From an uncultured Oscillospiraceae bacterium (GTDB lineage Bacteria; Bacillota_A; Clostridia; Oscillospirales; Acutalibacteraceae), in assembly GCA_905211185.1 (NCBI GenBank), contig CAJLZR010000024.1, positions 1 through 9,257 on the forward strand: 9,257 bases of DNA, given 5' to 3'. The notes under the pieces are model-generated. The model did not search any database. It saw only the letters and a program-made list of their open reading frames with translations, and had not been told where the DNA came from. Position numbers and translations under genes: made by a program. The number at the start of each line of letters is the position of its first letter. Position 1 is the stretch's first letter. Positions 1 through 5,115 of the stretch are shown piece by piece.

Positions 1-20
1 AATTACAAAACTAAAAATAA

Positions 21-938
21 TTAAAACTCACTGCCAAAAACAAATTTCGCTGCACTATTTCCACAAACTGCTCCATCAGAAACCGCCGTAGCTATCTGCC
101 TGAGCGGCTTTTTTCTGCAATCGCCCGCAACAAAAACGCCATCCACTTTTGTTTTGCAATCTTCTCCGGAAACAAAATAACCACTTTCATCAACGTCTAT
201 ATCATTTGCATAAATCTCATTTTCAGGCTTATATCCAATAGCAATAAAAACACCGTCAACCGCTAAACATACATCTTCTTTACCCAAAACGGAAAGCAAT
301 GCAGATTCAACCGATTTTGTACCCTTGATTTCTTTAATATTGCTTTCGAACATGACGCCTATATTTGGAGTTTTATTTACTGCCTCTACCAAATATTTTT
401 CGCCCCTAAAATAATTTTTTCTTACTATAAGGGTAACTTTTTCGCAAATATTTGCAAGATACAGCGCATCTTCCAAAGCCGTGTTTCCTCCGCCCACAAC
501 CGCAACTTTTTTACCTTTAAAAAATGCGCCGTCGCACGTTGCGCAATACGAAACACCTTTGCCGGAAAACTCTTTTTCGCCTTTGCAGCCGAGTGTTCTC
601 CTTTGAAGTCCGTTTGCTATTATAACCGCTTTGGCTTCTATACTTTTTCCGTCCGATAGATATAATACTTTTTTATCATTTTTAAGTTCCGCTTTTATAA
701 CATCGCCAAAAACAAATTCCACCCCGAAGCGAGTGCATTGTTCATAAAGCGCATTACTAAAATCGACCCCGGAAATTTTAGCAATACCGGGATAGTTTTC
801 GATATTATCGATTATGGAGGTTTGACCCCCATATATGTTTTTTTCACAAATAGCAACCTTAAGGCCCGCACGAGCCGCGTAAATTCCCGCCGTTATACCC
901 GCAGGGCCTCCACCTATTACAGCAACTTGAGTATTCAT
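21..938 (-). CDS. trxB: Thioredoxin-disulfide reductase (NADPH, FAD)
   Basis: Cytosolic flavoenzyme that passes electrons from NADPH through FAD and a redox disulfide to thioredoxin. Numbered from the chosen start, the N-terminal FAD-binding GGGPAG lies near residues 9-14, the redox-active CATC at 132-135, the NADPH-binding GGGNTA at 149-154, and the C-terminal FAD contact GVFVAGD at about 267-273. The 305-residue length is normal for the low-molecular-weight family. An in-frame ATG exists at 944, but AGGA at 948-951 is only 3 nt from it and 9 nt from the ATG at 938, so 938 is preferred; MNTQVAVIGGG is also a typical family N-terminus. It starts 17 nt after the trxA stop, so the two are surely co-transcribed. 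The NADPH phosphate-binding motif, usually HRRxxFRA, reads VRKNYFRG (172-179), a mild departure. Identity is very secure; the electron donor is slightly less so. Confidence 0.97.
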   Translation of the reverse strand: MNTQVAVIGGGPAGITAGIYAARAGLKVAICEKNIYGGQTSIIDNIENYPGIAKISGVDFSNALYEQCTRFGVEFVFGDVIKAELKNDKKVLYLSDGKSIEAKAVIIANGLQRRTLGCKGEKEFSGKGVSYCATCDGAFFKGKKVAVVGGGNTALEDALYLANICEKVTLIVRKNYFRGEKYLVEAVNKTPNIGVMFESNIKEIKGTKSVESALLSVLGKEDVCLAVDGVFIAIGYKPENEIYANDIDVDESGYFVSGEDCKTKVDGVFVAGDCRKKPLRQIATAVSDGAVCGNSAAKFVFGSEF

Positions 939-955
939 AAACATACATCCTAATT

Positions 956-1291
956 CTATTTTGATAAAGAAACATTAGAGTTGGAGCTAATCATCTCGAG
1001 CACCATATCTTTTGGCATAAATCCGGTTTCACGGCACTTTTGCTCTCCACCGACAAAAAGCATCATTGTTGGAACTGACATCACATCATATTCTCTTGCA
1101 AGGTCAGCACACTTATCAATATCAATTTTTACAATGTCAAACGATTCACCAAACTCTTTTTCGATATCTTCAAGCACAGGCGCAAGCATCTTGCAAGGGC
1201 CACACCATGAGGCAAAAAAATCAACCAAAATTGGCTTTTCTGCGTTTTCGATCATACTTTTAAACTCTTCGGTTGTTAAAACTTTTTCCAT
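956..1291 (-). CDS. trxA: Thioredoxin
   Basis: Small cytosolic dithiol protein that reduces protein disulfides and is recharged by the reductase encoded immediately downstream. The 111 residues form one thioredoxin fold: DFFASWCGPCK with the classic active site W29-C30-G31-P32-C33, the buried aspartate D24, and the cis-proline loop SVPT with P74. Start: ATG at 1291 preceded by an excellent purine-rich ribosome site (RC of 1298-1307, GAGGAGAGG) about 6 nt away. It lies 48 nt after the mtaB stop and 17 nt before trxB, all on the minus strand, indicating an operon. One extra cysteine (C61) lies outside the active site, and the C-terminal tail (SNSNVSLSK) runs slightly past the usual last helix. 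The protein is cytosolic, with no signal peptide, so it is a general thioredoxin rather than an exported oxidoreductase. Confidence 0.98.
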   Translation of the reverse strand: MEKVLTTEEFKSMIENAEKPILVDFFASWCGPCKMLAPVLEDIEKEFGESFDIVKIDIDKCADLAREYDVMSVPTMMLFVGGEQKCRETGFMPKDMVLEMISSNSNVSLSK

Positions 1292-1339
1292 AATTAACCT
1301 CTCCTCTAATTTTATTAATAAATATTATGCTACGAAATG

Positions 1340-2629
1340 TCACACCAATTCACCGATGCAAAAGTTATCCTCTGCTTTGATCAATTTTGTGTTTATAATT
1401 TTGCCTCGTATGTCGCAGTCGCATTTCGTTTTCACGGGAATGTAATTTGATGTATAACCCTCAAAATAGCCTTTGCTATCTTTTGTTTCGTAAAGAACTT
1501 CCAGGGTTTTCCCAAAAAAGTTTTCAAAAACCAGTTTAGCACTTTTTTCGGATATTTCAATAACTTTACGAACTCTTAGAGATTTGGTGCTTTTATCTAT
1601 TTGATTTTCCATATTTGCAGCCAAAGTTCCGGGGCGTATAGAATAAGGAAAAGCGTGAACTTTTAAAAATCCTACCTCTTTTATTAAATCTAAAGTATCT
1701 TGAAAATCGGCCTGCGTTTCTCCGGGAAATCCAACCATTATATCGGTTGTAAAAGTCACATTTGGAAACACTTTTCTTAACTTTTCCGTAACTGATATAA
1801 ATTCCGCTTGCGTGTATCTTCTTCTCATGCTCTCAAGCACCTTATCCGAGCCGCTTTGCAATGCCAAATGAAATTGCGAACATAGTTTTGGAACTTTTGA
1901 TAATTTATCTATAAGCTCATCTGTCATTAAATCAGGTTCCAAAGAACTTAGCCGAACCCTTTTTATTTTTTTGCATTCGGCAACTGCTTTTACTGCATCC
2001 GCCAAATCGCAATTTAAATCCATTCCATAGGAAGAAAGATTAATCCCTACCAAAACTATTTCTTTATATCCGTTTTCCGCTAAATTATAAGCATCTTTTT
2101 TAATATCTTCAAGCGGTTTTGAACGAACTTTTCCCCTTGCATAAGGAATAATACAATAACTGCAAAATCTATTGCAACCATCTTCAATTTTTAAAAATGC
2201 TCGTGAACGATTGGGATTATAGTTAACCTCTGTTTTTTCAAATTCAGCTATATTTTTAATTGGCAGAACATCAAATACTTTTTTGTGATTTGCAATGTGA
2301 TTTTTTATAATATCAACTATCAAGGCTTTATTTGAGTTTCCGACAATTATATCAACATTTTCAAGATTTTTTGCAAGCTCTGGCTCCGCTTGAGGCATAC
2401 AGCCCGCCAAAACAATAATGGCATGCGGATTTTTTCTTTTTACTTTATGAATCATTTGCCTCATTTTTCTGTCGCTTTCAGCCGTTACGGTACACGAATT
2501 AATTATAACTATATCGGCCACCTCAAAAGAACTTACAAACTCAAATTCGTTCCTTACCATGTTTTCAAGAATATTTTCCGATTCGCATTGATTTACTTTG
2601 CAACCGAACGTAATAATATTAAAAGTCAT
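1340..2629 (-). CDS. mtaB: tRNA (t6A37) methylthiotransferase, MtaB-type radical SAM enzyme
   Basis: Converts N6-threonylcarbamoyladenosine-37 to its 2-methylthio form (ms2t6A) in tRNAs that read ANN codons. Numbered from the chosen ATG, the N-terminal methylthiotransferase domain has the three auxiliary-cluster cysteines C10 (FGCKVNQ), C46 (SCTVTAESDRK) and C77 (GCMPQAEP). The radical SAM domain has the CxxxCxxC motif C152, C156, C159, followed by IIPYARGKVRS. A TRAM-like RNA-binding region occupies the last roughly 60 residues. NSCTVTAE and GCKVNQ favour MtaB over MiaB or RimO. Start: the reading frame extends to a GTG at 2638, but AGGTG (RC of 2636-2640) sits 6 nt before the ATG at 2629, so the protein is taken as 429 residues. 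No convincing promoter lies between it and the tRNA-Val terminator, so it may depend on read-through. The family's usual NQYES reads NQCES here. Confidence 0.94.
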   Translation of the reverse strand: MTFNIITFGCKVNQCESENILENMVRNEFEFVSSFEVADIVIINSCTVTAESDRKMRQMIHKVKRKNPHAIIVLAGCMPQAEPELAKNLENVDIIVGNSNKALIVDIIKNHIANHKKVFDVLPIKNIAEFEKTEVNYNPNRSRAFLKIEDGCNRFCSYCIIPYARGKVRSKPLEDIKKDAYNLAENGYKEIVLVGINLSSYGMDLNCDLADAVKAVAECKKIKRVRLSSLEPDLMTDELIDKLSKVPKLCSQFHLALQSGSDKVLESMRRRYTQAEFISVTEKLRKVFPNVTFTTDIMVGFPGETQADFQDTLDLIKEVGFLKVHAFPYSIRPGTLAANMENQIDKSTKSLRVRKVIEISEKSAKLVFENFFGKTLEVLYETKDSKGYFEGYTSNYIPVKTKCDCDIRGKIINTKLIKAEDNFCIGELV

Positions 2630-2650
2630 AATAAACACCTAATTTTAAGT

Positions 2651-2680
2651 AAAATAAAAGCTCCCAACAAGCAAGGAGCT
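2651..2680 (-). terminator. Intrinsic terminator after tRNA-Val
   Basis: On the minus strand, AGCTCC (2675-2680) pairs with GGAGCT (2659-2664) around a 10-nt loop, followed by a T-rich run (RC of 2651-2658, TTTATTTT). It begins about 14 nt after the CCA end of the tRNA and ends about 22 nt before the mtaB start codon. The stem is short (6 bp), so some read-through into mtaB is plausible. Confidence 0.75.
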
Positions 2681-2693
2681 AAATTAAAATATA

Positions 2694-2769
2694 TGGTGGA
2701 CGTTAACGGACTCGAACCGCTGACCCTTCGCACGTCAAGCGAATGCTCTACCAGCTGAGCTAAACGTCC
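2694..2769 (-). tRNA. tRNA-Val (anticodon GAC), CCA encoded
   Basis: On the minus strand the 76-nt sequence folds as a standard cloverleaf. The 7-bp acceptor is GGACGTT/AACGTCC, the D stem is GCTC/GAGC with a GGTA-containing loop, and the anticodon stem is TTCGC/GCGAA with loop TTGACGT. The variable region is GGGTC, the T stem is AGCGG/CCGTT (one G-T pair) with loop TTCGAGT, then discriminator A and a genomically encoded CCA (2694-2696). The anticodon GAC lies at 2734-2736 and reads valine GUC/GUU codons. T54 T55 C56 R57 and the invariant T8 and T33 are present. No intron or broken stem is seen. It is a single isolated tRNA, transcribed toward mtaB and ended by the hairpin at 2651-2680. Confidence 0.96.
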
Positions 2770-2779
2770 TTACAAATGT

Positions 2780-2808
2780 ATGTTATCATATGACACCAAA
2801 AAAATCAA
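2780..2808 (-). promoter_or_regulatory. Candidate promoter for tRNA-Val
   Basis: On the minus strand, TTGATT (RC of 2803-2808) and TAACAT (RC of 2780-2785) are separated by exactly 17 nt, each matching 4 of 6 consensus positions. The predicted start is near 2773, only a few nt before the tRNA 5' end at 2769. The -35 overlaps the T-run of the upstream terminator. A better -10-like TATGAT overlaps it but has no -35 at a usable distance. The call is tentative. Confidence 0.4.
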
Positions 2809-2834
2809 CCCCGATTGTAGAAATAACAATCGGG
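2796..2834 (-). terminator. Strong intrinsic terminator of the phospholipase cassette
   Basis: A perfect 9-bp stem, CCCGATTGT (2810-2818) with ACAATCGGG (2826-2834), closes a 7-nt loop. On the minus strand it is followed by GTTGATTTTTTTGG, with a T7 run beginning about 5 nt after the stem. This is the most GC-rich hairpin in the window's intergenic DNA and sits about 80 nt after the last gene of the cassette. In the plus direction it is followed by AGTTTTT, so it could act both ways, although no plus-strand gene upstream needs it. Confidence 0.82.
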
Positions 2835-2914
2835 AGTTTTTAAAAATTTTGATCTAAAAGATACACAAATTTTAATTTATTGATTTTCAAAATAATCGCA
2901 CAAATAATCATCAA

Positions 2915-3454
2915 CTAATCATAATCTATATTTCCTAAGTAATCACAAGTTATCTCATGAATAATATCATCATAAACTTTTCCGTTATACTTAAACTTTA
3001 GGCTCACAATAGCGCTACCTTTCTGCACCGTCAAATTTGCAGGAACTGAATATATGCTAAGCTCACACCCTTCAACATTTAGCACATTACCTTTGGTTGC
3101 ACTCAAGCAAACTGCCTCCTTGGTGCTTGAGTTATACCTAAAGTTTGCCTCTGCGCTTGCTATTGCAAGAACTTTATTTGATGACTCCTCGATATACGAA
3201 ACGTTTGTCTGCAAAGTTATATATTTTTCATTAGAGTTGCTAAGTTCCTTTGAATAAATAAATTTATAAGTTGAAACAACTTCTTTTTTTATTATTCCAT
3301 CTCCAAGAGTATAATGCTTTACATAATCCGAAACCATATCCACTTTTCCAAAACAATCTTCATCCACACTCAAAGCTTTTGTATTTATATTAAACGCATT
3401 TGCAATTAACAATAAAAGCACAAAAACAAATGCCACTATATTCTTTTTTTTCAT
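2915..3454 (-). CDS. Secreted protein of unknown function (cassette protein 3)
   Basis: Not recognised. The 179-residue product starts MKKKN, followed by a strongly hydrophobic stretch (about residues 7-20) ending in ANA (18-20). This is a Sec signal peptide with a likely signal peptidase I site before F21, giving an exported protein of about 159 residues. The mature part is beta-rich in character (alternating polar and hydrophobic residues), has four cysteines (C34, C116, C130, C170) and no further membrane span. The tail ITC-DYL-G-N-I (168-176) and the segment IAS...F-x-Y-N-x-x-T (98-111) echo the protein encoded just upstream, so the two look like distant paralogs. The frame extends to a GTG at 3460, but AGAAGG (RC of 3462-3467) lies 7 nt before the ATG at 3454. 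It follows its neighbour by 28 nt and is last in the operon, before the terminator at 2810-2834. Export is inferred with good confidence; function is unknown. Confidence 0.8.
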   Translation of the reverse strand: MKKKNIVAFVFVLLLLIANAFNINTKALSVDEDCFGKVDMVSDYVKHYTLGDGIIKKEVVSTYKFIYSKELSNSNEKYITLQTNVSYIEESSNKVLAIASAEANFRYNSSTKEAVCLSATKGNVLNVEGCELSIYSVPANLTVQKGSAIVSLKFKYNGKVYDDIIHEITCDYLGNIDYD

Positions 3455-3482
3455 AACCACGCCTTCTTTCTATAATTTATAA

Positions 3483-4070
3483 CTAATGTAATTCAGTATT
3501 TACTCCGATTTGTCCATCAATTGAACACGTAATATCATAGTGAGAACTTAAAACATACTCTTTAATACGCAATTTATTTTCTTTATATAAAGCACACCTG
3601 GTTGAAACCAAACAATTTTTTTCTTGCGGAAAGATTTCCTTAACATCCATAACGCTCCAAATATCTCCCGTTTCTCTTTCCTCTATATCGCAATCAGGAT
3701 TGGCGATCTTAACAAATGTTTTTTTGTCATATGTAAATTTTATTTTCGACGTATGCGAAGCAACTTCTTTGGTCATTTTTTTGCTACGCTTTTTAAACTC
3801 TTTCACTATCTCAACTGTTCTTGAAAACAATGTCTGCCCATCTTCACCTACAAACTCCTCTTCCGAAAAAATTTTTACTCTTTCTCCACACAAAATATCT
3901 CCCGATATTCGGCCTTTACGAAATTCCCTGACCGTTTCCGAACTTTCGGATATAATTTTGGAATTATTTTCAAAATCAGCATAAGTGCTGGTCAATCCGC
4001 CAAAGCAAGATCCAAAAATAAGGAATAAACCAAAAAACACTCTATGTAACACCCTATTAGTATAATTCAC
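3483..4070 (-). CDS. Secreted protein of unknown function (cassette protein 2)
   Basis: Not recognised. From a GTG start at 4070 the product is 195 residues. After a basic N-terminus (NRVLHR), a hydrophobic stretch (about 11-27) leads to STYA with a likely cleavage site after A31, leaving a secreted protein of about 164 residues. C22 in FGSC resembles a lipobox, but the -3 residue is Phe, so lipidation is doubtful. The mature part is highly charged in its centre (EFKKRSKKMTKE, about 91-102), has cysteines at 61, 127, 153, 159 and 182, and ends with ITC-SID-G-Q-I (180-188). That tail and VAS...F-x-Y-D-x-x-T (103-118) match the next protein downstream. The frame also allows a TTG at 4097, but that has no ribosome site; AAAGGAA (RC of 4081-4087) lies about 11 nt before the GTG. 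The start is therefore uncertain. It follows the phospholipase gene by 43 nt, in the same operon. Confidence 0.75.
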   Translation of the reverse strand: MNYTNRVLHRVFFGLFLIFGSCFGGLTSTYADFENNSKIISESSETVREFRKGRISGDILCGERVKIFSEEEFVGEDGQTLFSRTVEIVKEFKKRSKKMTKEVASHTSKIKFTYDKKTFVKIANPDCDIEERETGDIWSVMDVKEIFPQEKNCLVSTRCALYKENKLRIKEYVLSSHYDITCSIDGQIGVNTELH

Positions 4071-4113
4071 AACAACATCATTCCTTTCTGATAACAAAAA
4101 AACTGTTATTTAC

Positions 4114-4845
4114 TCAAAAACTGCTTACTTGACTAAAAAATTTATATAGCAATCCCGTAACCTTATACTGCGCATTTAAAACCGCATTTTTGGCAAGTTC
4201 TTCATCACTTTTTTTACTCATATCGTTATCAAGTCTATAGTAACCACCCGAAGCTAGAATAGCGCTCGATTTTGCAATGGTGGAAACGGAATTTGCCTCA
4301 AAATACTTAAGTGATTCGTTATTTATTTCCGCTTTGCAATTACTGTTTACACTATCACAAACTTTTTCAAATTTTACATGCAAAGGAAGTTTAAACACCG
4401 CATCGGTTGGCAAATTATATCCCACGTGCACAGGCGTATTCATATCCTCCATAAAGTGAATTGCGCGCCCGAGCTCCTGAAACGCCATAGATTTATTATT
4501 TTTTTTGTAGTAATCCAGCGCATTATTATAATGCGTTGTGCATTTTAAGAGCGCTGAATTCTTTTCTCCCATAAAATTTGTTTCTGTTGAGGGGTTATAA
4601 AAGTGGAACTTGTATGCACCCTCTATTTCATCTTCATCAGGCTTTAAACTATAATCGCCAATGATATTAAAATACTTTTTATCATCCGAACTTATATTAT
4701 TTTTGTGCTCACTTATTTCTGAAACAAGCGCAAGCCCTCGCTCGGTAACATATCTGTGAGTATCGCCATTAAAAGCTTTCGCCCAGGGAAAGGTAAATGC
4801 AAGACTGACAATAACTCCCAACAATGCTATAAATTTTTTTCTCAT
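4114..4845 (-). CDS. Secreted zinc-dependent phospholipase C (alpha-toxin N-domain / PC-PLC fold)
   Basis: Exported phospholipase of the Zn_dep_PLC family, expected to hydrolyse phosphatidylcholine or related phospholipids to diacylglycerol and a phosphorylated head group. A signal peptide (RKK, then hydrophobic residues 5-20) ends in AKA (22-24). All side-chain metal ligands of the Clostridium perfringens alpha-toxin and Bacillus cereus PC-PLC catalytic domain can be matched: H30 (DTHRY), D70 (KPDED), H81 (HFYNP), H130 and D134 (AIHFMEDMNTP), H140, and H156 and E160 (HVKFE). The 243-residue length covers only the all-helical catalytic domain; the C2-like membrane-binding domain of alpha-toxin is absent, as in B. 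cereus PC-PLC. Start: ATG at 4845 with AAGGAAGG (RC of 4855-4862) upstream and an in-frame stop just before it. It is the first gene of a three-gene secreted cassette behind a good promoter. Haemolytic or phosphate-scavenging roles are both possible; substrate is not shown by sequence. Confidence 0.9.
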   Translation of the reverse strand: MRKKFIALLGVIVSLAFTFPWAKAFNGDTHRYVTERGLALVSEISEHKNNISSDDKKYFNIIGDYSLKPDEDEIEGAYKFHFYNPSTETNFMGEKNSALLKCTTHYNNALDYYKKNNKSMAFQELGRAIHFMEDMNTPVHVGYNLPTDAVFKLPLHVKFEKVCDSVNSNCKAEINNESLKYFEANSVSTIAKSSAILASGGYYRLDNDMSKKSDEELAKNAVLNAQYKVTGLLYKFFSQVSSF

Positions 4846-4890
4846 TTTTCACCATTCCTTCCTTTTTATAAGTTTTATTAAAAATTATAA

Positions 4891-4917
4891 ATAAATAATA
4901 AGTAAATTATTATTTAT
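4891..4917. repeat. Inverted repeat 1 at the phospholipase transcription start
   Basis: A perfect 11-bp inverted repeat, ATAAATAATAA (4891-4901) and TTATTATTTAT (4907-4917), with a 5-nt spacer, directly followed by GCC. It begins 3 nt downstream of the minus-strand -10 box, so it covers the predicted start site and early transcript. Its outer 8 bp and flanking GCC recur at 4998-5021. The arms contain only A and T, so chance must be weighed, but the repeated design suggests an operator. Confidence 0.6.
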
Positions 4918-4920
4918 GCC

Positions 4921-4948
4921 ATTATAGCACAAAAAATTACTATGTAAA
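4921..4948 (-). promoter_or_regulatory. Promoter of the phospholipase cassette
   Basis: On the minus strand, TTTACA (RC of 4943-4948, 5 of 6) and a perfect TATAAT (RC of 4921-4926) lie 16 nt apart. The predicted start is near 4914, giving a leader of about 69 nt before the phospholipase ATG. This is the best vegetative promoter match in the window. The start site falls within inverted repeat 1. Confidence 0.75.
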
Positions 4949-4997
4949 TGCTTTTGTGAAAAATTGATAGTTTTGTTGTATAAATTATACGTTTTTT

Positions 4998-5021
4998 ATA
5001 AATAAATTGGTTATTTATGCC
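4998..5021. repeat. Inverted repeat 2 in the divergent intergenic region
   Basis: A perfect 8-bp inverted repeat, ATAAATAA (4998-5005) and TTATTTAT (5011-5018), with a 5-nt spacer (ATTGG), followed by GCC. The right arm plus flank, TTATTTATGCC (5011-5021), is an exact 11-bp direct repeat of 4910-4920 in the first dyad. It lies upstream of the phospholipase -35 and about 27 nt upstream of the ychF -35. Confidence 0.55.
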
Positions 5022-5047
5022 TAAAAACAAAATTTCAACTATTATCA

Positions 5048-5076
5048 TTGATAAAAACTTTTCAAACATTTATCAT
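5048..5076 (+). promoter_or_regulatory. Promoter of ychF
   Basis: TTGATA (5048-5053) and TATCAT (5071-5076) are separated by 17 nt, each matching 5 of 6 consensus positions. The predicted start near 5083 gives a leader of about 33 nt that contains the ribosome site AAAGAGGT (5102-5109). Confidence 0.7.
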
Positions 5077-5115
5077 TAATTTAAAGAATAAAAATTAATC
5101 TAAAGAGGTAAAAAT

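Noticed and set aside
738..1445. Plus-strand open frames opposite trxB, trxA and mtaB
   Set aside because: They lie antisense to clearly conserved genes, have no family signature and no suitable ribosome site; they are shadows of the real coding strand.
2694..2769. tRNA-Val as an integration (att) site
   Set aside because: No second copy of the tRNA 3' end and no integrase gene were found in the window, and the accessory-looking genes lie on the 5' side of the tRNA rather than the usual 3' side.
4001..4012. Lipobox-like FGSC in the second cassette protein
   Set aside because: Phe occupies the -3 position where Leu, Val or Ile is expected, and a better signal peptidase I site (TYA) follows, so a lipoprotein call is not supported.
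4091..4109. Small inverted repeat ATAACA/TGTTAT between the phospholipase gene and the next gene
   Set aside because: Only a 6-bp AT-rich stem, with the T-run in the loop rather than after the stem, so it does not look like a terminator; probably chance.
4952..5032. A- and T-tracts upstream of the phospholipase promoter resembling the phased tracts upstream of the C. perfringens plc gene
   Set aside because: Tracts at 4952-4955, 4959-4963, 4971-4974 and 4992-4997 are only partly in helical phase, and such runs are common in DNA this AT-rich; not enough to claim curvature control.
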